Assembly: GCA_964403015.1 (NCBI GenBank)
Contig: CAYOEJ010000002.1
Coordinates: forward strand, 25,104-89,103
Length of the DNA stretch: 64,000 nucleotides
Direction of reading: 5' to 3'
Source: CAYOEJ01 sp964403015
GTDB taxonomy: Bacteria > Actinomycetota > Actinomycetes > Actinomycetales > Actinomycetaceae
Positions 34,598-43,014 of the stretch are shown piece after piece (positions within the stretch are counted from its first letter, which is position 1; each line of letters begins with the position of its first letter). Under the pieces are notes generated by a model. The model was given only the letters and a program-made list of their open reading frames with translations, was not told the origin of the DNA and searched no databases. The position numbers and the translations under genes were made by a program.

Positions 34598-35779
34598 ATG
34601 CGTATCCTCCACACCTCCGATTGGCACCTTGGCCGCACGCTCCACGGAGCAGACCTCACGCCTGCCTTCGAAGCCTGGTGCGATCACGTGGTTGATCTGA
34701 CGAGAAGCGAGAAGATTGACGCCGTGCTGATATCCGGCGACGTCTACGATCGAAGCATCCCGCCCATCACCATGGTGGACCTCCTTTCTGACACACTCGC
34801 GCGCCTCCTCGATCACGCCCAAGTCGTCCTTACGTCAGGAAACCACGATTCTCCCAAGCGTCTCGGGTTTGGATCCCGACTGTTTAGGGAGGGACTGACG
34901 ATTCGCACGGACGCGAGGCTGGCTGGGGATCCGATTGTATTGAGGGACGACGACGCCGTGGGAGCGATCGTTTACGCACTTCCGTATTTAGATCCGGATA
35001 TTGAACGTCACAGGCTGGCCGACGATCCGGACAAGCCACTCGAACGCAGCCACAACGGCGTCGTCGCCGGGGCTCTTTCGCGCGTTTCTGCCGACGTTGC
35101 CAAAAACCAATACCCTGGCATGCCGAAGATCGCACTCGCCCACGCGTTTGTTGTTGGAGGCGAGGAATCGGCGTCCGAGCGAGATCTTCATATCGGCGGT
35201 GTGGACAGCATTTATTCTTCGCTCTTTAGGCTCGGCGCGGATGGCCCCGGGCCGCTGGATTACGTCGCACTCGGCCACCTCCACGGTGCGCAAAAAGTCG
35301 GCAAAGATAACGATCCCCTCATGCGCTACTCAGGCTCGCCCGTCGCATTTTCCTTCTCGGAGGAATATCAGAAGAAGTCATCTGTGCTCTTGGACTTCAA
35401 AGCTGGATCACCTCCGTCATGGGAACTCATTGATGCGCCTGTTTACCGGCCACTTAAGACCATCACGGACACGATCGAGAATCTCACGTCTGGGAAGTAT
35501 GACGAGTACAAGAATCATTTCTTACGGATTTACGTAACAGATCCAGAGCGTCCCGCAAAAATGAATGCGCGCCTCAACGCAACGTTCAACCACGTTCTCG
35601 AAGCGCAGCACCAAACCTCGATCAGTCACGTGCGGAGCGAGCAGATATTAGCCACCCGCACCAATCCAGTCGACGTACTTCGAGAGTTCTTTGAAATTTC
35701 TGGAGGGCGAGAACTGGACTCTCGGGAGACAGCTCTCGTCCGAGAGACGTGGGACTCATTGAAAGGGGCAGAGAAGTAA
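34598..35779 (+). CDS. sbcD: Exonuclease SbcCD, subunit D (Mre11-like nuclease)
   Basis: Metal-dependent nuclease subunit that cuts hairpins and trims blocked DNA ends together with SbcC. The 393 residues hold the phosphoesterase motifs HTSDWHLGR (1st metal site), SGDVYDR, TSGNHDS, a conserved LAHAFVVGG and GHLHG. A C-terminal capping region follows. The stop shares one base with the sbcC start (TAATG), giving coupled translation. Probably leaderless. Confidence 0.95.
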   Translation: MRILHTSDWHLGRTLHGADLTPAFEAWCDHVVDLTRSEKIDAVLISGDVYDRSIPPITMVDLLSDTLARLLDHAQVVLTSGNHDSPKRLGFGSRLFREGLTIRTDARLAGDPIVLRDDDAVGAIVYALPYLDPDIERHRLADDPDKPLERSHNGVVAGALSRVSADVAKNQYPGMPKIALAHAFVVGGEESASERDLHIGGVDSIYSSLFRLGADGPGPLDYVALGHLHGAQKVGKDNDPLMRYSGSPVAFSFSEEYQKKSSVLLDFKAGSPPSWELIDAPVYRPLKTITDTIENLTSGKYDEYKNHFLRIYVTDPERPAKMNARLNATFNHVLEAQHQTSISHVRSEQILATRTNPVDVLREFFEISGGRELDSRETALVRETWDSLKGAEK

Positions 35780-38700
35780 TGCTTTTTCGGCACCTTGAAA
35801 TCAGTGGGGTGGGCCCGTTTGCCGGACACCACGTCATCGACTTCGATTCCCTCACCAGCAACGGAGTGTTTCTTTTTGAAGGACCCACGGGCTCGGGAAA
35901 GTCTTCGATTATCGATGCCATTGTATTTGCGCTCTATGGCAAAGTAGCCGGCACTGATAGCGACGACTCTCGGGTTCGCTCCACTCACGCCGATCCCACC
36001 ACCCCATCGTGGATCGATCTCGTTTTCACCGTGTCGAGTGGGACCTATCGAGTNNNNNNNNNNNNNNNNNNNNNNNNNNNNNNNNNNNNNNNNNNNNNNN
36101 NNNNNNNNNNNNNNNNNNNNNNNNNNNNNNNNNNNNNNNNNNNNNNNNNNNNNTCAACACTGTTAGAGACTCTCTTTTCGACCGAGGACTATAGGACGTA
36201 TGCCCATCGCCTGTCCGAGCAATCACGCACCGCTCGGAAGCAGATTGACGCGGCACGTATCGACCTCGACAAAGCAGTTCATTCGTGGATGAACCTTGAT
36301 TCGGCTCTCGAACATACTGAGACGGTAACGGATCTTCTTGACCGTACCGTGACCCCTGAGGACACCGCGCTCATCGATTCATTAAGGGACTTTCACCAGC
36401 AATTTTCCCTAGCCCGGGACGAAGCCCAGGAAACGGCCACGCTGGCGGCACAGAAACATTCGGAAGCGTCGGCTGTTCACCAAGCCGAGACGAAACTCGA
36501 GGCCGCGTTGCGTGAGCGGCGCGACCTCATGGAACGTCGGGAGATTCTGCAGAAATCTGAACCCGAGATCGACGAGCTTCGCAAACTCATGGCGGATCAC
36601 CTGAAAGCCGCTCTCCCAGCTGAACGTCTGCGAGCTACTGGCATCGCCGAAACTCGCCTACGCTCAGCACTATCCTCGCTAAGTGAGATGGCGGCCAAAG
36701 TACGTGATATCAACGTGGAGCTTTCCGCGGAGGTAGAGGCAAAGCCTTCGGGTGCTACCCCTTCAGAGCCTTCGGGTGCTATCCCGTCAGATTTTTTCGA
36801 CGGTGCACTTTCAGATCTTGTTGAATCGCCCACTGGCGAAGATATAGAAGCGGTGATGTCGGCCGCTAGGCAAGCAGGCGGCGTCGTCGATGAGCAGGTT
36901 GAGAAACTCACGGAGAGCATCGGAGCGCTGAAGGATACGGAGTCCCTTGAGGCTTCTATACAAACACGTGCCGAGGCGCTCGAACGATCCAAAGTGAAGG
37001 CCGAGGTAGATGCGTCAAGCCTCGTCGGGCTGCAATCTCAGGTAAAGGCATTGCCCGAGGAAGAGAGTCGCCTGAAGAACGAACTTGCTAAGGCACGTAC
37101 GATCGCAGCTGATCTTGGCCTCTTCACACATCAGCTCTCTCAGGTCCGGGCAGATATTTCGCATGCACGGACACGAAATGCGCTTCTCGAACAGATCCAG
37201 ATTGAAGAGACACGGTTGCGGGAGGCTATCGGCCATTTTGAGTCTGAACGGCAGAATCTTGGAACTATCACGTCCCAATGGATCGCATCCGTCGCCTCTG
37301 AGCTGGCAGATGAACTTGAATCAGAGCAACCGTGTCCGGTCTGCGGATCGATCGAACACCCAGCCCCCGCGTCAGGCTCCGAGCGGCTTGCGAGCCGGGA
37401 GGACGTCGAGGCCCAGCAACTCAAACTTGATGCCGCTAAGAGTTCGGTTGATACTTTTCAAGCGCAGCTTGTTGAAACGAAGACCAAGGCGGACTCACTC
37501 ACCACGCAACTTGGAGACGAGACCCTCGAGTCACTCACCGCAAAGGTTGCCGACGTTGAGGCGCAGATTGAGGCGGCCACCATCGCATCTCAAGACGTCA
37601 CCAGAATTGACCGCGAACTTGCAGCCATCAGGCAATCCCAGAATGAGCTTCAGGAGACAATCTCACGCGACGAGGTAAATCTGGCCCGATTGCGGTCTGC
37701 CATCGACAGCGATACAACCGCCCTGCAAGCCGACAAACTGCGGATCGATGAAGCCCGCGGTACACATGAGACCATTGCGCACTACCTTCAAGAGCTCCAG
37801 AGTCAGCGTGCAACTCTCACACATGCTGAGCAGCTTCTTACCACTATCCAGTCTCGCGGCGCTGAACTCCATGAGCGCATCAACGAACAAGAACTCGCAT
37901 TGGCAGAAAGCGGATTGAGCGTGGACCAAGTGCGTGAAGCAGTGTTGTCCGCATCCGAACTCAAAAATACCGAATCTACAATTCGCAGCCACGAAAGCGA
38001 ACTCGCCCGCATTACCGGGCGCCTCGACGCCCCTGACCTCAAACAGCTCACTGGGGACGAAAAGCCGGATACGGAAGCTACAAGGATCCAGCTTTCCAAG
38101 GCGACAGAAGCCGTTAGCGAGGCTCAGAAAACCGCAACTCTGGCGGCCAGTTGCGTGACTAGTTCAGACCGGCTTCTCCGGCACATCATTGACACCCATG
38201 CAGCATGGGCGAAGATTAGCGACGACGCCGGGCCCACTGTTCGTCTCGCCCAACTGGCAAACGCAGACACAGTCTCGCAAACGAGGATTCCACTGAGCGT
38301 GTGGGTTCTATTGAAGCGTTTCGAGATTGTGCTTGAGCGTGCAAACGAGCATCTCTTGAGATTCTCGCGCGGACGCTATGAACTGATGCGCTCCGATGAC
38401 GGCGAGAAGGAACACAAGGTGGGTCTCGGCCTGAAGGTGATCGACCACGACGGCAGCAGCGCTGGAGACGAATTGCGCAGCACTCGAAGCCTGTCCGGCG
38501 GAGAGACCTTCTACGCCGCTTTGTCTCTCGCGCTAGCACTTGCCGAGGTTGTCCAAGAGGAAAGCGGCGGGGTACGAATCGACACCCTTATGATCGACGA
38601 AGGCTTTGGCACCCTGGATCAAGATACCCGCGACGTCGTCATGGAAACGCTCACGTCACTGACGAACCACGGTCGCAAAGTTGGCATCGTTTCTCACGTG

Positions 38701-38784
38701 GAGGAGCTGAAGCAACTCGTGTCGAATCGTGTTGTAGTCAGACCTCGCGAGTCGGGCGGATCCACACTCAACGTCGTCGCCTAA
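35779..38784 (+). CDS. sbcC: Exonuclease SbcCD, subunit C (SMC-like ATPase), interrupted by a scaffold gap
   Basis: Rad50-like ATPase that works with SbcD. ATG 35779 has GAAAGGGG upstream; an in-frame ATG at 35749 lies inside sbcD and is not favoured. Shown are Walker A GPTGSGKSS, long coiled coils, the zinc-hook CPVCG near the middle (about 37336), the signature RSLSGGETFYAALSLALA and Walker B LMIDEGFGTLD. The 100-N gap follows GTYRV. By comparison with the family, roughly 70-100 residues, including the Q-loop region (LPQGEF), are expected there but only 33 fit, so true length is probably about 1050. Reading frame after the gap is supported by LLETLFSTEDY. Confidence 0.92.
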   Translation: MLFRHLEISGVGPFAGHHVIDFDSLTSNGVFLFEGPTGSGKSSIIDAIVFALYGKVAGTDSDDSRVRSTHADPTTPSWIDLVFTVSSGTYRXXXXXXXXXXXXXXXXXXXXXXXXXXXXXXXXXXSTLLETLFSTEDYRTYAHRLSEQSRTARKQIDAARIDLDKAVHSWMNLDSALEHTETVTDLLDRTVTPEDTALIDSLRDFHQQFSLARDEAQETATLAAQKHSEASAVHQAETKLEAALRERRDLMERREILQKSEPEIDELRKLMADHLKAALPAERLRATGIAETRLRSALSSLSEMAAKVRDINVELSAEVEAKPSGATPSEPSGAIPSDFFDGALSDLVESPTGEDIEAVMSAARQAGGVVDEQVEKLTESIGALKDTESLEASIQTRAEALERSKVKAEVDASSLVGLQSQVKALPEEESRLKNELAKARTIAADLGLFTHQLSQVRADISHARTRNALLEQIQIEETRLREAIGHFESERQNLGTITSQWIASVASELADELESEQPCPVCGSIEHPAPASGSERLASREDVEAQQLKLDAAKSSVDTFQAQLVETKTKADSLTTQLGDETLESLTAKVADVEAQIEAATIASQDVTRIDRELAAIRQSQNELQETISRDEVNLARLRSAIDSDTTALQADKLRIDEARGTHETIAHYLQELQSQRATLTHAEQLLTTIQSRGAELHERINEQELALAESGLSVDQVREAVLSASELKNTESTIRSHESELARITGRLDAPDLKQLTGDEKPDTEATRIQLSKATEAVSEAQKTATLAASCVTSSDRLLRHIIDTHAAWAKISDDAGPTVRLAQLANADTVSQTRIPLSVWVLLKRFEIVLERANEHLLRFSRGRYELMRSDDGEKEHKVGLGLKVIDHDGSSAGDELRSTRSLSGGETFYAALSLALALAEVVQEESGGVRIDTLMIDEGFGTLDQDTRDVVMETLTSLTNHGRKVGIVSHVEELKQLVSNRVVVRPRESGGSTLNVVA
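36054..36153. other. Assembly gap (100 N) inside sbcC
   Basis: A placeholder of exactly 100 N. Unlike the first gap, the flanks do not share sequence, so real sbcC sequence of unknown length is missing. Confidence 0.95.
36743..36790 (+). repeat. 24-bp tandem duplication in the sbcC coiled-coil region
   Basis: Two adjacent 24-bp copies with two mismatches, encoding PSGATPSE then PSGAIPSD. It keeps the frame and adds a flexible Pro/Ser loop to the coiled-coil arm. Confidence 0.85.
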
Positions 38785-38833
38785 ACAAGACCCTGCTAAG
38801 GAAGAGCCCCCCCCCACCAAGTGCGAGACCCCG

Positions 38834-39298
38834 CTAGGGTCGAGTCAGCTGCGCGCTTAGAATCAGCCGCTCCGATACATCGAACCAGAGGAGTTCGATA
38901 TCTCCCGATTCGATAAAGGCCTGTTCATCCCCGTCAATTGCGCGTTGAACCAGTGCCTCTCCACCCTCTTCATCGAGGTGAATCGATTCGACCTTCGACC
39001 AGTCAAGCGTGGCTTCGAGGTGAACGGCGGTAGGCAGTAAGTCGCTACCCTGCTCTGGCAATTGAAGCGAGGAATTGGGCACCTCGGCTACGCACACAAG
39101 ACGTCGGCGTACCAGGTCTGGCTGTTGGGCCAAGAGGCGCAGCGAATCATCTGCAGCAGCGAGGGTCGCGATCATTTCGTATCCCTCATCATCTTCGTGA
39201 GGAACGGCCCGTCGAAGCTCTGACGTCACGGCATGGACGACCCGTGGCTCGATGAGCTTACTGAGGTCGTCGGCAGTCAGTGGCACGTATATTCGCAT
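38834..39298 (-). CDS. Conserved actinobacterial protein, DUF6912-like
   Basis: A protein of 154 residues, starting MRIYVPLTADDL. It is acidic, without membrane segments, and ends in a beta-rich part (ELLWFDVSERLIL). The start and length resemble the actinobacterial family DUF6912, whose function is unknown; this is from memory. It converges with sbcC across a 49-bp gap containing a C run. A TAAGCT box 6 nt before the ATG, overlapping the stop of the CpaE-like gene, suggests a leaderless transcript of its own. Confidence 0.6.
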   Translation of the reverse strand: MRIYVPLTADDLSKLIEPRVVHAVTSELRRAVPHEDDEGYEMIATLAAADDSLRLLAQQPDLVRRRLVCVAEVPNSSLQLPEQGSDLLPTAVHLEATLDWSKVESIHLDEEGGEALVQRAIDGDEQAFIESGDIELLWFDVSERLILSAQLTRP

Positions 39299-39304
39299 AC
39301 ATCA

Positions 39305-39310
39305 AGCTTA
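39305..39310 (-). promoter_or_regulatory. -10 box of a leaderless promoter (DUF6912-like gene)
   Basis: TAAGCT on the minus strand, 6 nt before the ATG at 39298, overlapping the upstream stop codon. Confidence 0.45.
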
Positions 39311-40519
39311 TGCTTGAATGTCGCCTTCCGGCGTCGTCTCTACGCCAAGCGAGTCGGAAACAAGCTTCCACAGCAATGTCACATCCTTCGAGTAGGCAGA
39401 ACGCGGGTATACCACCGGCATCGCCGACGCCGAGAGAAGCGCCGCATCCAACCGCCGTCGATCATCAGCCACCTTTGCGACCGGCAAGCGCAAGTCACCA
39501 AGGATGGAATCAACTTGCGAATTGGCCCCCGTGCCAACCGCGCTCGAACGCAGGCCGGTGAGAACTGCAATGTGGCGAGCTTGCCGCGCTATTTCCACGC
39601 TGACATCTACATGCTCGATGAGACGACGCAATCCAATCGGAGTAGCTGCCCCGACATGGAGCACCACATCCGCCTCGGCAAGGGCGCTGCGAGTAACGGC
39701 GTGACGATCTTGTCGTTCGACGCGCTGATCGAGTCCCCCACTGACATCGATCATGCTTAGTGGCGCAAAGCTGCGTATTGGCGTCCATAGGCGATCCGCG
39801 ACGGGTGCAGAGATTTCTCTCCACCTTTCACCCGTATTCAAGCCCGCTAAGAATTCGATATCGCCACATTTGCCGACGGGCTGAGTCACCACCTTGTGCA
39901 ACGCTTCAGTCCCATCGCGACCCTGATCAAGTTGTCGCGCAACGGCGACGATGGCGGACGACTCTTCCACTCCGTACAACTGCGCTAAAGACGGGCAGTG
40001 CGTATCGGCATCGACCACGAGAACATCGGCCGATCCGGAGCTCGCTGAATCTGTTGCCGACTCCGCCGGTTTCGAACCAGCCACAGCGCTCAAGTCTCGA
40101 ACAAGTGTTGAGCGACCATGTGATCCCCGCGGTCCCCACACCACCACCATGCGTCCTTGCGAACGTGGTGGTCGACGACGACGCCGAACCGGCTTATCCT
40201 TGCGTATGCGCGCACTGATTTCGTGCACGTTCGCCGAGAGGACTTCGACATCGCCAAGGCGGCGGATTTCTGCGGCGGATCGAGACCCTGCAACGACGAC
40301 GACCGCTACGGTTTGCGCAAGCTCTCCAACCAACGTGACATCGAGGCTATCGATGTCGCCAGAAATTATTGCCGTTTGAGCAAGGTGTGCGCGTGCCGCC
40401 GCGATGACTTCGGTGAAATCGGCGCAGCGCCGCTGAATAAGGTGGGTCTCATCAGTCCTACTGAGATCCTCAATGACTTCTGATTCCAGATCAGTGGGCA
40501 GGCACAGCAGTACGCTCAT
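39308..40519 (-). CDS. CpaE-like / MinD-ParA family P-loop protein
   Basis: A protein of 403 residues. Residues 1-105 resemble a receiver-like N-terminal domain as in CpaE of Tad pilus systems, then comes a basic RRRRRPPR linker. The NTPase domain begins with WGPRGSHGRST (128-138): the position of the deviant Walker A (KGGxGKT), but with Arg for the P-loop lysine and no signature lysine. DVLVVDADTHCPSLAQLYG matches the MinD switch. The GRST form occurs in a set of actinobacterial CpaE-like proteins. It overlaps its SAF-domain (CpaB-like) partner by 4 bp. No Tad pilin, CpaF ATPase or secretin-like genes are nearby, so pilus assembly is unlikely. Confidence 0.7.
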   Translation of the reverse strand: MSVLLCLPTDLESEVIEDLSRTDETHLIQRRCADFTEVIAAARAHLAQTAIISGDIDSLDVTLVGELAQTVAVVVVAGSRSAAEIRRLGDVEVLSANVHEISARIRKDKPVRRRRRPPRSQGRMVVVWGPRGSHGRSTLVRDLSAVAGSKPAESATDSASSGSADVLVVDADTHCPSLAQLYGVEESSAIVAVARQLDQGRDGTEALHKVVTQPVGKCGDIEFLAGLNTGERWREISAPVADRLWTPIRSFAPLSMIDVSGGLDQRVERQDRHAVTRSALAEADVVLHVGAATPIGLRRLIEHVDVSVEIARQARHIAVLTGLRSSAVGTGANSQVDSILGDLRLPVAKVADDRRRLDAALLSASAMPVVYPRSAYSKDVTLLWKLVSDSLGVETTPEGDIQA

Positions 40520-41121
40520 CGTGACGACCGCGCAGATACGATGGCAAAACCGTCTTGGGTGCCTAGAACTTCCAGAATCTCACTCACGTCATCGCTATCC
40601 ACCCGAACCTGAGCGGCACTCGAGCCGTCCATATACTGTTCGCCATCCGACATAGCTACCACGATGGCGTCATCAACGAGGAGCACCGGTTCCTGCGATG
40701 GTTGTCCCGCCGCGGTTCGGCTAATCCGCCACACTTGTACGGTATCGCCCACACGAAGCGAGTTGGCTGGCTGCACAAGTAACGGTAGGTAAACATCTAC
40801 ACCTCCGTCATCCGCGAGCGTGAGATCCGAAACCGCGAGAAAGTCCCCCTGGGCGAGCGAGTGTTCCGCTCGAGCACCCTGTGGAATCTCTTCTGCGCGT
40901 ACGTAGTTTTCGGCAATACTCTCGGGCACTAAGACAACCTCGACATGGTGGGAGTTGACCTCACTACCTGCGGCAACATTGGTTGCCATTCGCGCCAGTG
41001 GTACAGTGGTGTCTCCACCAAACAAAATTGAGCCGGCAACTCCACCGCCGGTTACCAAAAGGACTCCCAGGAGGAGACGAGGGTCAGCTAGCTTCGGGAA
41101 GCGTATTGAGCGCGCAGTCAT
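40516..41121 (-). CDS. SAF domain protein (CpaB/FlgA-like), membrane-anchored
   Basis: 201 residues: a short basic cytoplasmic start, one membrane segment at about 17-36, then an extracytoplasmic SAF domain (about 42-110, with VAAGSEVNSHHVEVV and SLAQGDFLAVSDL) and a beta-rich tail. CpaB and FlgA use this domain in envelope structures. The 4-bp overlap with the CpaE-like gene suggests a two-gene unit spanning the membrane. Function is unknown. It is divergent from the small HTH gene. Confidence 0.75.
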   Translation of the reverse strand: MTARSIRFPKLADPRLLLGVLLVTGGGVAGSILFGGDTTVPLARMATNVAAGSEVNSHHVEVVLVPESIAENYVRAEEIPQGARAEHSLAQGDFLAVSDLTLADDGGVDVYLPLLVQPANSLRVGDTVQVWRISRTAAGQPSQEPVLLVDDAIVVAMSDGEQYMDGSSAAQVRVDSDDVSEILEVLGTQDGFAIVSARSSR

Positions 41122-41160
41122 GTATCTAGATTGACAAAATATCGCTAAACTATTGTTTAC

Positions 41161-41169
41161 TTATCCACA
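41161..41169 (+). promoter_or_regulatory. Single DnaA-box-like site
   Basis: TTATCCACA, a perfect consensus DnaA box, in the AT-rich 108-bp gap between the SAF and HTH genes. I saw no cluster of such boxes, so it is not an origin; it could be a DnaA regulatory site or chance. Confidence 0.35.
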
Positions 41170-41229
41170 GGCTCCCGCCCGTGGGGATATTCATCATCGC
41201 TCACTCGATGAAGATGGGAAAATGAACAC

Positions 41230-41442
41230 ATGCAAAAGTTCCTGACAATCGCAGATGTCGCTGACTACCTCAGCGTCTCTGCTGGACAGGTCCGCACCCT
41301 CATTAAGAACGGGGAAATTCCCGCGATTCAGGTTGGCGGACGTGGTCAGTGGAGAATCGAGGAGTCGAAGCTGGAAGAGTACATCCAGCACGGCTACGAA
41401 CAGACTAGACAAAAGATCTCTGCAAACGAGATCGACGAGTAG
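41230..41442 (+). CDS. Small helix-turn-helix protein (excisionase/MerR-like HTH_17)
   Basis: 70 residues. FLTIADVADYLSVSAGQVRTL gives the helix-turn-helix (listed as landmarks: IADVADYLSVS and QVRTLIKNGEIPA), followed by the wing with GRGQWRIEESKLEEYI. Such proteins bind DNA; the excisionase name is structural, and nothing nearby suggests a mobile element. A similar small HTH gene near these partners occurs in other actinobacteria, as I recall. It is convergent with the next gene, 19 bp away. Confidence 0.8.
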   Translation: MQKFLTIADVADYLSVSAGQVRTLIKNGEIPAIQVGGRGQWRIEESKLEEYIQHGYEQTRQKISANEIDE

Positions 41443-41461
41443 AGCCCACCGACTCTGACAG

Positions 41462-42028
41462 CTAATGGCTTTCGAGCCAATCAAGTACCCCGCTGTTGAT
41501 GCTGACGATATTTCGCAATGAAATGTAAGCATCAACCTCGGGGCTTTCTTGTGCCCACGACGTTGTGCCCCTCGGCATCCAGTCCGTACACTCAGCCACG
41601 GTGATGACGACGTAGTCCCCTCCCACACGATCTATTTGCCCTGCCACCTCGCCGATCGCGCATTCCACAGTCACTCGCACACGCTCTAGTTCTCTCAGCA
41701 CGGATTTGAAACTGCGACCTATCCGTGAAGATTGCGGCCGCGCATAGTTCAGCCCGCGCACATACATCACCGCGGTGAGAGGGATGATCCGAATGCGCAG
41801 CTGAGAACCGAGTGCAACCCAGTCCTCCCCGCATGCGAGCACTCTTCCTTTAACTTCGCCCCGCGCGGTTTCAATCCGGATGTGCTGGTCACTCGCCCCA
41901 CGGATGCGGTCTATCAGCGGCGTTGAGGATTCTTCGGCCAAATGCACCTCGCGAGCTTCCCCAAGAATGTCTTCGCGCGCTTCTGCCGCAATCTCCGAAC
42001 CAATACTTTCGATGAGCGAATACCACAT
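41462..42028 (-). CDS. Hypothetical protein with two barrel-like repeats
   Basis: 188 residues, no membrane segment, unknown family. After an acidic helical start (EIAAEAREDILGEAREVHLAE), two related beta-rich segments follow: residues about 50-95 (IRIETARGEVKGRVLACGED...) and about 115-180 (VRVTVECAIGEVAGQIDRVGGD...). Both share the pattern V-x-G-E-V-x-G-x-(V/I)-x-x-(C/V)-G-x-D followed by a hydrophobic VAL/VIT strand and a short loop leading to an (I/L)xxIV strand, recalling Sm-like small barrels. Function cannot be assigned. GGAGG lies 15 nt before the start. Confidence 0.55.
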   Translation of the reverse strand: MWYSLIESIGSEIAAEAREDILGEAREVHLAEESSTPLIDRIRGASDQHIRIETARGEVKGRVLACGEDWVALGSQLRIRIIPLTAVMYVRGLNYARPQSSRIGRSFKSVLRELERVRVTVECAIGEVAGQIDRVGGDYVVITVAECTDWMPRGTTSWAQESPEVDAYISLRNIVSINSGVLDWLESH

Positions 42029-42145
42029 AGCTCAGCAGTAGCACCTCCGAGCAAAAATCTCTCGATTCTTTCCACAGCCTCCATCGCTCTGAAAAACCTT
42101 GGCGTAGCGCCTGTCGCCGACCTACTAGCCACATTCTGAAATGCC

Positions 42146-42155
42146 GGGTATACCC
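42146..42155. promoter_or_regulatory. Short perfect palindrome in a divergent region
   Basis: GGGTATACCC, in the 213-bp gap between the barrel-repeat gene and the LysM gene. It is a possible operator; no -35/-10 pair is obvious. Confidence 0.25.
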
Positions 42156-42241
42156 ACTCCCATATTCGTACATTCGCGGCAAAACTTAACAGACATCACC
42201 AAACAGCATTAATTATCGTCAGCCAGTGGAAGGGAGCTGCA

Positions 42242-43006
42242 ATGACTATCGTCATCAGTTGGCTTCTCGCTGCTGCCGCAATCGCTCTGGTGAACTCACT
42301 TGCGCGATTTACAGCTAGCGACCTCACGGGCCTTCTCACCATGACCGGCGCAGTTATTATCGCCGCGCTGTGTCTATGGTTCGCCCTGTCAGTCACTGCC
42401 TACCGCTATGCACAGCGCCGTCGAGATCGCCGGCTACTTCGAGCCCTGCGTCTCTTTGGCGCTCCGGTAATCCGCCGGCTCGCTGCCGTCTCTCTTACCG
42501 CTCCCCTCGCCCTTTCCATCACGCCCGCCTATTCTCACGTCCCTGATTCAGAGCGACCCGTCATCGTCGTCGATGATCCCAACATCGATTTGAGCTGGGG
42601 CGCACCCCTTCCGAGCGTAACGGTCGAACCCGAATACGCCGACCTCCTTGCACGCTCTACTCACAAGGTATTACCTACACCAGATCTCGACCTCGACCAC
42701 ACTGCTTTAGCTGATGCACTCCGCCAAGACCAATCACGCCCCGAGCAGACCAATGTCGTGAGGCACGAGCCGCTTGGCAACCCGGAGAGCCTCCACGAAA
42801 CCCTAACCCATCAAGACAGTCCCACTACCGTCGTCGTAAGACCAGGTGACAATCTATGGAAGATTGCCCAACAAGTACGGCCGAGCGACGATCCTGCCCA
42901 GTTGAGCGAACTTGTCGCGCTCATCTGGAAACACAATCGCCACGTGATTGGCGATAATCCCCACCTCATCCTTCCCGGTCAGGAGCTTCTCATTCCCCAC
43001 AACTAG
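42242..43006 (+). CDS. LysM domain membrane protein
   Basis: 254 residues behind a good AAGGGA ribosome-binding site. Hydrophobic segments lie at about 5-22 and 28-50, a basic RRRDRRLLRALR loop follows, and a third at about 78-95 leads outside. A Pro/Asp-rich stalk reaches a C-terminal LysM domain (about 197-253, TTVVVRPGDNLWKIAQQV ... LILPGQELLIP). It should bind peptidoglycan while anchored in the membrane. No catalytic domain is present. The Rv3235-family gene follows 8 bp later. Confidence 0.85.
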   Translation: MTIVISWLLAAAAIALVNSLARFTASDLTGLLTMTGAVIIAALCLWFALSVTAYRYAQRRRDRRLLRALRLFGAPVIRRLAAVSLTAPLALSITPAYSHVPDSERPVIVVDDPNIDLSWGAPLPSVTVEPEYADLLARSTHKVLPTPDLDLDHTALADALRQDQSRPEQTNVVRHEPLGNPESLHETLTHQDSPTTVVVRPGDNLWKIAQQVRPSDDPAQLSELVALIWKHNRHVIGDNPHLILPGQELLIPHN

Positions 43007-43014
43007 GAACGCTC

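Noticed and set aside
39308..41121. Tad/Flp pilus locus (CpaE and CpaB homologues)
   Set aside because: There is no CpaF ATPase, TadB/C, pilin or prepilin peptidase in the window, and the P-loop is altered.
41230..41442. Excisionase-type protein as a sign of an integrated element
   Set aside because: No integrase, att repeats, phage genes or tRNA junction lie nearby. The small HTH gene fits a conserved chromosomal neighbourhood.
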